This document shows positions 1 to 7,786 of a stretch of DNA of 64,000 bases, one piece after another; positions within the stretch are counted from its first letter, which is position 1, and every line of letters begins with the position of its first letter. Made by a program: the position numbers and the translations under genes. This DNA comes from Propionibacteriaceae bacterium (GTDB taxonomy: Bacteria > Actinomycetota > Actinomycetes > Propionibacteriales > Propionibacteriaceae). The stretch covers positions 496,001-560,000 of the forward strand of contig JAFKJK010000007.1 of the NCBI GenBank assembly GCA_017306015.1. The letters run 5' to 3'. A model generated the notes under the pieces. It was not told the origin of the DNA. It saw only the letters and a list, made by a program, of their open reading frames with translations, and did no database searches.

Positions 1-13
1 TGAGCACGCCCGC

Positions 14-54
14 GGGCCGGGTGGACGGGCACGATCGAGCCCCTCACCCGGCCC
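14..54. terminator. Strong hairpin near the left window edge, possible terminator
   Basis: A 10-bp perfect stem (14-23 GGGCCGGGTG with 45-54 CACCCGGCCC) encloses a second 4-bp stem (27-30 with 39-42). There is no T-run. It may be the end signal of a gene lying left of the window. No gene that I can support occupies 1-196. Confidence 0.4.
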
Positions 55-145
55 CAGGTGAACACTGAGGTGAAGCGGCCGCCGACGAATTCCGTCAGGC
101 GGACCGCTTTGCGGTGTTGGCAGCGGATTGCCGCGCTATTCCGTC

Positions 146-165
146 CTCCGGCCCACGCGCCGGAG
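146..165 (-). terminator. Hairpin just downstream of the MFS gene
   Basis: CTCCGG (146-151) and CCGGAG (160-165) form a 6-bp stem with an 8-nt loop, about 30 nt beyond the stop codon of the minus-strand transporter gene. It could terminate that transcript. There is no clear U tract. Confidence 0.3.
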
Positions 166-196
166 TCATTCACCCGGCATTCCGGCGCACCCTATC

Positions 197-1486
197 TCAG
201 GAATGGGCCGCGGCGTCCTCGTGGGTGGTCACCCACAGCCGCGCCGTCACCAGCAGGCCGAGGACGAGCAGGCCCGAGGTGAGGATGAACGGCCACGTCC
301 GGTCCATTCCGGACAGCCAGCCGGAGATCCAGCCGAACGGCGCCGTGACCAGCATCACGCAGGTGCGCTGGATCGCCATCACCCGCGAGCGCTCGTGCCG
401 GTCGACGTGCAGGGCGACCAGCGACTCGCCGAGCATGAACAGGATGCCGGCCCCGAAGGCGTCCAGGAGCAGGCAGCCGGCGAGCAGGGCGTACGTCGCC
501 GCGGAGGCGACGCCGCCGTTGGCGGGGATCAGCACCAGCAGCACCTGCCCGGCCAGGTACACCCCGAAGCCCAGCAGCGTCGGCAGCCGCAGATGCTTGC
601 CGTGGGTGAGCGCCGGGATCACGGTGAAGAAGAACAGCACCGACAGCAGCGAGCGGACCATCGGGAAGAACGGCAGCAGCGGGTCCGGGACGCCGAGGTG
701 CTGGTTGATCACGACCTGCCAGAAGGTGCCGTTGACCAGCGTTACCGCGGCCACGATCGCCTGGATGGTCAGCGAGAACAGCGTCCCCTTCGACCGGACG
801 ATCAGGCCGAGCACGGGACGGTAGCCGGCGAGCGAGCGCCAGATGCTCACTCCCCTGGTCTGCTCCCGGCGCAACCGTCCGGTGTCGGTCTCGGTGGACC
901 AGCGGTAGAGGATCCAGATCTTCGCCGACATGATCACGAACGCGTTGACGTACAGGATCCGGACGGCCGGCTCCAGGCCGAACCTCGACACCAGCAGGGC
1001 CGCGATCGGCGCGAACAGGGCCGAGAACTCCGCGGCCACCTTGATCAGCGAGTAGACCTTGGGGATCTCGGCGCGGTCCACGTCCTCGACCAGGAGGCAG
1101 TCCCACGAGTTCTGGGTCACCTGCCATGCGCCGTTGATCACCGCCGCGACCAGGAACCACCAGAAGTTCTGGGCGAGCGCCCAGATCAGGCACGGGATCG
1201 CCCAGGCCACGATGTCGAACACAGCGGTGGTGAGCCGCCGTCCGAGCTTGTCGGTGATCACGCCGCTGAGCAGGCCGAACACCATCTGCGACAGCATCGA
1301 GATCGTCGCCAGCAAGCCGATCTGCTCGTCGTGCACGCCCAGAGCCAGCATGAAGACGGACGCGTACGGCAGCACCAGCATCATCGACAGGCCCCACATG
1401 GGCTCGGTGTAGACACAGGCGCGGCCATTGCCGCGAAGCTCGAGCAGGCTCCTCACCAGAGGGTTGCGGACGCGGGGCACGGGCAT
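197..1486 (-). CDS. Major facilitator superfamily (MFS) transporter
   Basis: Predicted integral membrane transporter of 429 aa, the usual MFS size, with about 12 hydrophobic segments. An MFS-type loop follows the second membrane segment: SGVITDKLGRR near residue 65 resembles the conserved G-x-x-x-D-x-x-G-R-R signature. The central loop (around residues 195-215) is charged and hydrophilic, as between the two six-helix halves. The substrate cannot be read from sequence. I use the ATG at 1486; a TTG two codons upstream is in frame. No clear ribosome binding site is visible. The gene stands alone and points away from the tRNA gene. Confidence 0.85.
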   Translation of the reverse strand: MPVPRVRNPLVRSLLELRGNGRACVYTEPMWGLSMMLVLPYASVFMLALGVHDEQIGLLATISMLSQMVFGLLSGVITDKLGRRLTTAVFDIVAWAIPCLIWALAQNFWWFLVAAVINGAWQVTQNSWDCLLVEDVDRAEIPKVYSLIKVAAEFSALFAPIAALLVSRFGLEPAVRILYVNAFVIMSAKIWILYRWSTETDTGRLRREQTRGVSIWRSLAGYRPVLGLIVRSKGTLFSLTIQAIVAAVTLVNGTFWQVVINQHLGVPDPLLPFFPMVRSLLSVLFFFTVIPALTHGKHLRLPTLLGFGVYLAGQVLLVLIPANGGVASAATYALLAGCLLLDAFGAGILFMLGESLVALHVDRHERSRVMAIQRTCVMLVTAPFGWISGWLSGMDRTWPFILTSGLLVLGLLVTARLWVTTHEDAAAHS

Positions 1487-1675
1487 CAGCAAACCACTGG
1501 GGCGCCGGTGCCTCCAAGTCTCGCCCCACTCCCCTCTCCGGACTCCTCATCCGGTCCTCCGGAGCCGGACGGGCCTCGCGTCCCCGGTTCGCGACCAGGG
1601 TCCGGCAGTTTGCCCGGGGCCGAGGCGTCCGGATAGTCTGCACCGTGCACGTCGGGCAGCAGCCCGGGTGCGCCG

Positions 1676-1747
1676 GGGCGATTGGCGCAGTGGTAGCGCG
1701 CTTCGTTCACACCGAAGAGGTCACTGGTTCGAACCCAGTATCGCCCA
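1676..1747 (+). tRNA. tRNA-Val, anticodon CAC
   Basis: A complete 72-nt cloverleaf. The acceptor arm GGGCGAT (1676-1682) pairs with ATCGCCC (1740-1746), and the discriminator is A at 1747. The anticodon stem CTTCG/CGAAG encloses loop TTCACAC, giving anticodon CAC, which reads GUG valine codons. The T-arm contains GGTTCGAACC. The 3' CCA is not encoded (CCC follows). I see no integrase or attachment-site duplication beside it. Confidence 0.95.
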
Positions 1748-1979
1748 CCCGCCACGCAGGTCGACGTTGATTCCGAGACAGTTCGTCCCAGCATCTGAGA
1801 CTCGCACTCTCCCGGAGCGTGAGAACTCCTTTCAGAGGCCGTTCTCACCCCGATCTGCTCACATGCTGGACGCTGATCTCGCAATGTGGTTACCGAGATT
1901 GCGTCATCGGCCCCTCGGCAGCGAACATTGTCAGTACAAGCACGGCAACACCGCCGCCGCTCCGAAAGGAAGGCAGCAG

Positions 1980-2783
1980 ATGACGGCTCCAGCACTCGTC
2001 ATGGTGGCTCGTGGGAGCGCCGACCCCTCCGTCGCGCAGGTGGCTCACCAACTCCGGCAGAGGGTGCGCGAACTGCGCCCCGAGATTCCGGCGTACTGCG
2101 CGTTCCTCGACCAGAACCCGCCGTCCGTGGCGCAGATCATCGACCAGGTCGCGGCCACGGGCATCGAGGAGATCGCCGTGGTGCCGATGGAGTTGACCCA
2201 CGCCGTCGAGACCTCCCTGCAACTCGACGATGTGCTCCGCCGCGCCCGCAACCGCTACCCCAGCCAGCGGTTCACCCTCGGCCGTCCGCTCGGTCCCGAA
2301 CTCAGCCTGCTGACGATCCTCGACCAGCGGCTGCGTACCGCGCTCAGCCAGGCCCGCTGCCTCGAGCTGGACGGTCTCGTGCTGTCCGCCCCGTGTACCG
2401 GCGACGTCCGCGGTGCCGCCCTCCTGGCCCGCCGGGCGCGGCAGTGGTCGGCGCACCACAAGCTGCCCTGTCAGACCGCCGTCGGCGACGAGGCCGGCCC
2501 CTCGGTCGCCCAGGCGATCATGGGCCTGCGCGCGCAGGGGCGTCGGCACATCGCCGTCGGCTCGTTCTTCCTGGCCGGCGACGAGGCCTATCACGCCCAG
2601 TCCGACCTGGCCTACCGGTTCGGTGCGATCGCCGTCAGCGAGCCGATCGGAGCCTCCCAGGAGGTCATCGACCTGGTGCTGGCGCGCTACGCCTTCGCGG
2701 CGATGGACCTGCTCGACTTCGGTCTGCCCGATGAGGACGCCGAGCCCGAGGTCCCGACCCACCTCGAGGTCGTCAGCGCCTGA
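1980..2783 (+). CDS. CbiX/SirB-family sirohydrochlorin chelatase-like protein
   Basis: 267 aa. The start ATG at 1980 is preceded by AGGAAGG, a good ribosome binding site; the open frame extends much further upstream but without family resemblance. The N-terminus (ALVMVARGSADPSVAQ) matches the CbiX/SirB start, normally L-x-x-x-x-H-G-S; here the usual metal-ligand His is replaced by Arg (ARGS). Two halves resemble tandem chelatase domains: residues 1-120, and about 130-255 starting VLSAPCTGD. Family members insert Fe, Co or Ni into sirohydrochlorin for siroheme or B12. The missing His makes catalytic assignment uncertain. No other tetrapyrrole genes are adjacent. Confidence 0.75.
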   Translation: MTAPALVMVARGSADPSVAQVAHQLRQRVRELRPEIPAYCAFLDQNPPSVAQIIDQVAATGIEEIAVVPMELTHAVETSLQLDDVLRRARNRYPSQRFTLGRPLGPELSLLTILDQRLRTALSQARCLELDGLVLSAPCTGDVRGAALLARRARQWSAHHKLPCQTAVGDEAGPSVAQAIMGLRAQGRRHIAVGSFFLAGDEAYHAQSDLAYRFGAIAVSEPIGASQEVIDLVLARYAFAAMDLLDFGLPDEDAEPEVPTHLEVVSA

Positions 2784-2803
2784 CTTCGCCGCGGCCCGCG
2801 TCG

Positions 2804-3694
2804 TCAGGACGCGGCGACCCGCTTGCGCTCTGCCGCCACGTCGAATTCGGCCGCCGGCCAGTCCAGACCCATGCCCGCCATCGTCTCGCGCAGCAACTCC
2901 GCGACCGCCCAGTTGCGGTACCACTTGCGGTCGGACGGAATGACGTACCAGGGCGCCACCTCGGTGTTGCACTGCTCCAGCGCCACCTCGTAGGCCTGCT
3001 GGTAGGCCGGCCACTTCGCCCGCACGTCCACGTCGCCCGGGTTGTACTTCCAGTACTTCGTCGGGTCGTCCAGCCGGGCCGCCAGACGCTCCTTCTGCTC
3101 CCCGGACGACACGTGCAGGAAGCACTTCACGATCCGGGTGCCCTGCTCGGCCACCTTCGCCTCGAACGCGTTGATCTCGTCGTACCGCCGCCCCCAGACC
3201 TCCGGTGGCACCAGGTTCTCCACCCGCACGACCAGCACGTCCTCGTACTGCGAACGGTCGAAGACGCCGATCATCCCGGGGCCCGGTAGCGCCCGGCGGA
3301 TCCGCCACAGGTAGTGGTGCTTGCGCTCGATCGGCGTCGGCACCTTGAACGAGGTCAGCGCGATCCCCTGCGGGTCGACCAGACCCATCACATGCCGGAC
3401 CACCCCACCCTTGCCCGAGGTGTCCATGCCCTGCAGCACCACCAGGACGCGCGGGGCTGACTCCGGCGCGCTGCGGCCGTTGGCGAACAACTGCTCCTGC
3501 AGGTCGGACAGGACCGGCCCGAGCGCCTGGGTGTGGGCCGGCGCGTCCTCCTTGCCCTTGCCCGGATAACCGGGGGTCGCCGCCGCGTCCAGTGCGCTCA
3601 GGTCGACCGGGCCGAGCGGGGCGCGGAGCAACTCGGACAGGGCCGTCGGCGTACCCGTCTTGTCCTGCTTCGCTGACTTCTTCGATGAACCCAT
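2804..3694 (-). CDS. ppk2: Polyphosphate kinase 2 (PPK2) family phosphotransferase
   Basis: 296 aa, full length for single-domain PPK2. The Walker A loop GMDTSGKGG is at residues 89-97, and the Walker B/lid start FDRSQYEDVLVVRV is around 145-158, with D146 and R147. The C-terminus PWYVIPSDRKWYRNWAV is typical of the family. PPK2 enzymes transfer phosphate between polyphosphate and nucleotides (AMP, ADP or NDP). The subclass cannot be fixed by eye, although the length fits class I or III. It converges on the chelatase-like gene with a 20-bp gap that contains an inverted CGCCGCG/CGCGGCG pair (2787-2816). The N-terminal 20 residues are Lys/Ser/Thr-rich and probably disordered. Confidence 0.92.
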   Translation of the reverse strand: MGSSKKSAKQDKTGTPTALSELLRAPLGPVDLSALDAAATPGYPGKGKEDAPAHTQALGPVLSDLQEQLFANGRSAPESAPRVLVVLQGMDTSGKGGVVRHVMGLVDPQGIALTSFKVPTPIERKHHYLWRIRRALPGPGMIGVFDRSQYEDVLVVRVENLVPPEVWGRRYDEINAFEAKVAEQGTRIVKCFLHVSSGEQKERLAARLDDPTKYWKYNPGDVDVRAKWPAYQQAYEVALEQCNTEVAPWYVIPSDRKWYRNWAVAELLRETMAGMGLDWPAAEFDVAAERKRVAAS

Positions 3695-3742
3695 GAACGC
3701 AAGTCTGGACCCGATCGCACCGATCGGGCGGGATTGCCGGTA

Positions 3743-4807
3743 CTAGCGGAGGATGTCCGACAGGCGGAAGTCGACCGGCCGCTCCAGCTGCTCGTAGGTG
3801 CACGTCTCCGGACTGCGGTCGGGACGCCAGCGCCGGAACCGGGCGGTGTGCCGGAATCGGTTGCCCTGCATGTGCTCGTAGGCGACCTCGACGACCAGCT
3901 CCGGCCGCAACGGGACGAACGACAGGTCCTTGCCCTGGCTCCAGCGGCTCTGGGTGCCGGGCACCCGGTCCGGGTTGGCGACCGCCCACTCCTCCCACGC
4001 CTTCCAGGGGTGGTCCTCGGTTCCCGACTCCAGTTCCTTCAGCTCGTCGATCAGCTCGGCGCGGCGGGTCTCGGCGAACGCGGCCGCGACGCCGACGTGC
4101 TGCAGCCTGCCGTCGTCGTACAGGCCGAGCAGCAGCGATCCCAGCAGTGGTCTGTGGGGAGTCGAGGCCTTGTGCAGCCGGTAGCCGGCCACCACACAGT
4201 CCGCGGTGCGCTCGTGCTTGATCTTGAACATCGTGCGCCGGTCCGGCTGGTAGGTGCCGTCGAGCGGCTTGGCGACGACGCCGTCCAGACCGGCGCCCTC
4301 GAAGCGGTTGAACCAGTCGCGGGCGGTCTCCAGCTCGGCGGTGGCCGGGGTCAGGAATACTGATCCGTCCGCGTCGGAGAGGACGTCCACCAGGCGTCGT
4401 CGACGTTCGGCGAACGGGCGACCCATCAGGTTCTCGGAGGCGTCGGCGAGGATGTCGAACCCGACGAACGCGGCCGGGGTCTGCTCGGCGAGCAGCCGGA
4501 CGCGACTCTCGGCCGGGTGGACGCGCTGCTGCAGGGCGTCGAAGTCCAGCCGCTCGCCGGCGATCACGACGATCTCGCCGTCGAGGACGCAGCGGGCCGG
4601 GATGCTGCGCTTCAGCGCGGCGACGAGCTCGGGGAAGTACCTGGTCATCGGCTTCTCGTTCCGGCTGCCGAGGACCACCTCGTCACCATCGCGGAACACG
4701 ATCGTCCGGAACCCGTCCCACTTGGGTTCGGTGTGCCCGAGGTCCGGGATCTCGGGGACGGCCTTGGCGAGCATCGGTTTCACGGGCGGCATCACGGGCA
4801 GGTCCAT
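3743..4807 (-). CDS. ligC: ATP-dependent DNA ligase, LigC type
   Basis: 354 aa, close to mycobacterial LigC length. The adenylation motif I EPKWDGFR puts the catalytic lysine at residue 29. Other nucleotidyltransferase motifs follow: LDGEIVV, VGFDILAD, GLDGVVAKP and MFKIKHERTADCVV. A C-terminal OB fold ends near the conserved RFRRWRPDR. There is no polymerase or nuclease domain, so this is a stand-alone ligase, not LigD. The ATG at 4807 has GGAG 5 nt upstream. LigC enzymes seal nicks in end joining and excision repair. A separate LigD-type polymerase domain lies at 10.7 kb; no Ku gene is present in this window. Confidence 0.92.
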   Translation of the reverse strand: MDLPVMPPVKPMLAKAVPEIPDLGHTEPKWDGFRTIVFRDGDEVVLGSRNEKPMTRYFPELVAALKRSIPARCVLDGEIVVIAGERLDFDALQQRVHPAESRVRLLAEQTPAAFVGFDILADASENLMGRPFAERRRRLVDVLSDADGSVFLTPATAELETARDWFNRFEGAGLDGVVAKPLDGTYQPDRRTMFKIKHERTADCVVAGYRLHKASTPHRPLLGSLLLGLYDDGRLQHVGVAAAFAETRRAELIDELKELESGTEDHPWKAWEEWAVANPDRVPGTQSRWSQGKDLSFVPLRPELVVEVAYEHMQGNRFRHTARFRRWRPDRSPETCTYEQLERPVDFRLSDILR

Positions 4808-4872
4808 GGCTCCATCTTGACCCCTCGACCGAGCTGGTGGCTGGTAGCCCGGTTCCGGCCGGCCGGTCTTGG

Positions 4873-5901
4873 CTACAGCCGGAGTGCCCAGCCCCTGCGG
4901 TCGAAGAGCCCTGCCAGCGCGATCAGGGCCGCCGTCATCGCTCCAGCCTCCAACAGCGTCAGCGACGGCGGCGCGGCTGCGTAGAGCGCGTCGTCGCCGG
5001 ACAGGCTCAACGGGGCCAGTAGCAGCAGGTGGGCGAAGTACAGGGCGAGCGGATGGCGTCCGACCCGCTGCAGCCACAGCAGCGCCTGCGGACGCGCGTC
5101 GAGGGCCGCGGTGAAGATCGCCAGCAGGAGCAGGGTCAGGCCGAGAGTGAGCAGCATGTAGGTCGCCGACGCCCGGGCCTTGCCGATCGGCTCCTGGGGT
5201 GCGAGCGCCAGCGCGACCGCGATGGACGCCAGGCCGACCGCCACCACCAGCCCCGTCCGTCGAAGCGCGGACGGCGCGGCCCGCCAGCCGTCGGCGACGG
5301 CGGTCGCGAGCACCATCAGCGCCGCCCACGCGAGCGTTCCCGGCAACCCGTTCTGCACGGTGTGCACGACGGTGTCGAGCCAGAAGGCGTCCAGCAGCCA
5401 CTGGTAGCCGGCCAGCAGGACCACCCCGACGACAGCCCGCACCCACGGCCGGGCGAGGATGACGGTGCAGGTCACCAGACTCGCCCCACCGATCGCCTGC
5501 AGGACGCCCCAGGTCAGGTCCGTCCCCGGCGGAGCGGGCTCGAGCAGCCACTGGCCGGCGGTGATCACCGCTCCGATCCCGATCAGCGCGAGCGAGCGCA
5601 CCGCGAGCCAGCTGAGCGCCGCGCGGACCCCGTCCGCCTCCCGCCGTCTCTGGACCGCCGGGCCGATGGTGAAGCCGCTGAGCACGACGAACATCGGGGC
5701 GACGAGGTCGGCGATCGTGAAGCCGACGTCGGGCGTGTGCTTGAGCCAGTCCGGCACCCAGGCGACCCCCAGTCCGAGGTTGCCGGCAGCCATCGTGAGC
5801 ACGGCCAGGCCCCGCAGCCCGTCGATGCCCGGCACGCGGGCATGCGTCCGCGACCGATCTCCCACGGGTCCGGGGTGCCGTCGCAGCCGTGGCCCGGTCA
5901 T
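4873..5901 (-). CDS. Polytopic membrane protein, DUF1624 / acyltransferase-like
   Basis: 342 aa with about 10 hydrophobic segments. The N-terminal part reads VPGIDGLRGLAVLTM, the R-x-x-x-x-D-x-L-R-G-type opening of acyltransferase-3 and heparan-alpha-glucosaminide acetyltransferase-like (DUF1624) proteins. A later segment GRHPLALYFAHLLLL also fits these families. The likely role is acyl transfer to an envelope glycan, inferred from family only. A -10-like TATGGC is centred about 24 nt upstream of the ATG. It lies 89 bp downstream of the metallo-hydrolase gene on the same strand and may be cotranscribed with it. Confidence 0.7.
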   Translation of the reverse strand: MTGPRLRRHPGPVGDRSRTHARVPGIDGLRGLAVLTMAAGNLGLGVAWVPDWLKHTPDVGFTIADLVAPMFVVLSGFTIGPAVQRRREADGVRAALSWLAVRSLALIGIGAVITAGQWLLEPAPPGTDLTWGVLQAIGGASLVTCTVILARPWVRAVVGVVLLAGYQWLLDAFWLDTVVHTVQNGLPGTLAWAALMVLATAVADGWRAAPSALRRTGLVVAVGLASIAVALALAPQEPIGKARASATYMLLTLGLTLLLLAIFTAALDARPQALLWLQRVGRHPLALYFAHLLLLAPLSLSGDDALYAAAPPSLTLLEAGAMTAALIALAGLFDRRGWALRL

Positions 5902-5990
5902 CGCAACGATCCCGGCACCGCCATACCTGCCATCATGCGCCTGCGTCGGCCGCCCGGCGAGAGCGGCCGACCGACCGCGGCCGCAACTGC

Positions 5991-7367
5991 CTACGCCTCC
6001 ACGGTCTCGTCGAGCTCAGCGGCCCTGGCCGCCAGGCCGAGGCGGTCGCCTACCTTCCCCGCCAACCCGGACGCGGACGCCGGCGAGCCGTGCACCGTGA
6101 ACACCTGCCGTGGTGCCGGCGACAGCGCCGCCAGCCAGTCGAGAAGCTCCGAGCCGTCGGCGTGGACGGAGAACTCCTCGTCGGCCAGGATCTCCGCCCG
6201 AACCGGCACCTGGCGGCCGTGCATCTTCAGGTGCCGGGCTCCGTCCAGCAGCGCGCGTCCGCGGGTGCCCTCGGCCTGGTAGCCGGCCAGCACGACGGCG
6301 TTGCGGCTGTCCGGCAGCAGGTGCTCGAGGTGGTGCAGGACCCGGCCGCCGGTGGCCATGCCGGACGAGCTGATGATGATGCACGGCATCTTCGGGGTGT
6401 TCAGCTTGATGGAGTCCTCGGTGCTGCGCACCTCGTGCAGTCGTGGCAGGTCGATGAAGCCCGCTGCGTCCAGGTCCGGGCGCAGTTCGCCGGCGAACCG
6501 GGCGTCGCGGTAGACGTCGAGGGCGGCCAGGGCCATCGGCGAGTTCACGAAGACCGGCAGCGCCGGGATCCGGCCCGCCCGGTGCAGTGCGGTGAGCGTC
6601 TGCAGGACCACCTCGGTGCGATCGACGGCGAAGGCGGGGATCAGCACCGAGCCCCCGCGACGCGCGGTCCGCCGGATCAGGTCCGCCAGCGGCTCGTGCT
6701 CCGCGCCGGACGGTTCGAAGTGCTCGCGATCACCGTAGGTCGACTCGATCAGGACGGTGTCCGCACCGGCCGGGATCTCCCGCGGACGCAACACCGGGTG
6801 CTCGGGACGGCCGAGGTCGCCGGAGAACAGGACGGAGGTGTCCGGCGTGGACACCCGGATGCTCGCCGAGCCGAGAATGTGCCCGGCCCGGGTCCAGCGG
6901 GCCGTCCAGCCACCGCCGAGGTCGACGTCGGTGTCGTAGTCGACGGCCCGGAACTGGTGCAGGGTCCGCTCGGCGTCCGCCTGGGTGAACAGCGGCAGCG
7001 GCGGCTCGTGCTTCGAGTAGCCGTGGGCGGCTGCGTGCTCGGCGTCCCGTTCGGCCAGGAAGGCGGCGTCCCGGAGCACGATCGCGGCCAGTTCGCAGGT
7101 CGCCTGCGTGGCCAGGATGTCGCCCGCGAACCCGTCCCTGACCAGGGCGGGAAGGTAGCCCACATGGTCGGTGTGGGCGTGAGTGACCAGGATCAGCTCC
7201 AGGCTCGCGGGCGGGACGGGGAAGGGCGCCCAGTTGAGCTCACGGAACTGCTTCTCGCCCTGGAACACGCCGGCGTCCACGAGGAGCCGGCGTCCGTCGT
7301 CCGCGAGCAGGTACTTCGAGCCGGTCACCGTGCCGGCGCCACCGAGGAACTTCAGCGTCGTTGCCAT
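5991..7367 (-). CDS. MBL-fold metallo-hydrolase, CPSF/beta-CASP RNase-like
   Basis: 458 aa, full length. The zinc motif HAHTDH is at residues 63-68. Further metal ligands sit in AGHILGSAS and FSGDLGR, and the beta-CASP part includes IPAFAVDRTEVVL, IIISSSGMATGGR and a C-terminal VHGS. This is the layout of YsnF/CPSF73-like RNA exonucleases and endonucleases. The start ATG at 7367 has GGAGGT immediately upstream. A start 20 codons earlier (7427) is possible, but the extra residues do not look like the family. Substrate unknown; RNA is the family expectation. The upstream intergenic region carries inverted CTGAGGTAG elements. Confidence 0.88.
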   Translation of the reverse strand: MATTLKFLGGAGTVTGSKYLLADDGRRLLVDAGVFQGEKQFRELNWAPFPVPPASLELILVTHAHTDHVGYLPALVRDGFAGDILATQATCELAAIVLRDAAFLAERDAEHAAAHGYSKHEPPLPLFTQADAERTLHQFRAVDYDTDVDLGGGWTARWTRAGHILGSASIRVSTPDTSVLFSGDLGRPEHPVLRPREIPAGADTVLIESTYGDREHFEPSGAEHEPLADLIRRTARRGGSVLIPAFAVDRTEVVLQTLTALHRAGRIPALPVFVNSPMALAALDVYRDARFAGELRPDLDAAGFIDLPRLHEVRSTEDSIKLNTPKMPCIIISSSGMATGGRVLHHLEHLLPDSRNAVVLAGYQAEGTRGRALLDGARHLKMHGRQVPVRAEILADEEFSVHADGSELLDWLAALSPAPRQVFTVHGSPASASGLAGKVGDRLGLAARAAELDETVEA

Positions 7368-7482
7368 ACCTCCAGCTTGGCCCCGTCCGGCCTCGAAAGC
7401 CTCCGTTCCGGTCAAACGCCACCGCACAGGGTGTGGCGGATGACGGAAACGGAGGCGTTCGGCGGGAGGCGAGGCGGGACGG

Positions 7483-7563
7483 CTGAGGTACCTCGCCGAC
7501 GGTCTGAGGTAGCGGGGTGGAGGTGAAGATAGGGCACCCGCCCGATGTCTGCGACTACCTCAG
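7483..7563. promoter_or_regulatory. CTGAGGTA repeat cluster with a 9-bp inverted repeat
   Basis: CTGAGGTA occurs at 7483-7490 and CTGAGGTAG at 7504-7512, with the exact inverse CTACCTCAG at 7555-7563. They lie between the divergent metallo-hydrolase gene and the 50-aa ORF/LAL regulator genes. The placement suggests operators for one or both directions, or an RNA hairpin in the leader of the 50-aa ORF. No regulator can be named. Confidence 0.45.
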
Positions 7564-7580
7564 GCTCCGAGAGTGGAGCC

Positions 7581-7733
7581 ATGTCCATCTTCGACCTGAG
7601 AACCCTTTCCGAGATCGCGCTCGGCCGCCTGCGGGCGCACAGTGAGCCCCGGATCCGCTCGTCGCAGGAGACCCTGCTGGAGGCCGCCCGCATGGAGCGG
7701 GAGATCCGCAACCACCAGCGGCTTCCCTGGTGA
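7581..7733 (+). CDS. Small hypothetical protein (50 aa)
   Basis: The ATG at 7581 follows GTGGAGCC, a reasonable ribosome binding site. The product is rich in charged residues, with a predicted amphipathic helix over the second half (SQETLLEAARMEREIRNHQ). There is no membrane segment or Cys. Its stop TGA overlaps a GTG (7730) in frame with the downstream LAL regulator, so the two may be coupled. A longer in-frame ATG lies at 7545. I do not recognise a family. Confidence 0.5.
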   Translation: MSIFDLRTLSEIALGRLRAHSEPRIRSSQETLLEAARMEREIRNHQRLPW

Positions 7734-7786
7734 CGCCGCCCATCGGCGCCGTGACGTCGTCTGTGCCGGGGCGCATACTCGACGTC

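Noticed and set aside
1630..1760. Attachment site or integrated element at tRNA-Val
   Set aside because: There is no integrase, no duplicated tRNA 3' end and no composition shift near the tRNA gene.
5991..7427. Start of the metallo-hydrolase at 7427
   Set aside because: The 20 extra residues do not resemble the family, while the ATG at 7367 begins directly with the first beta strand (TLKFLGGAGTVTGS).
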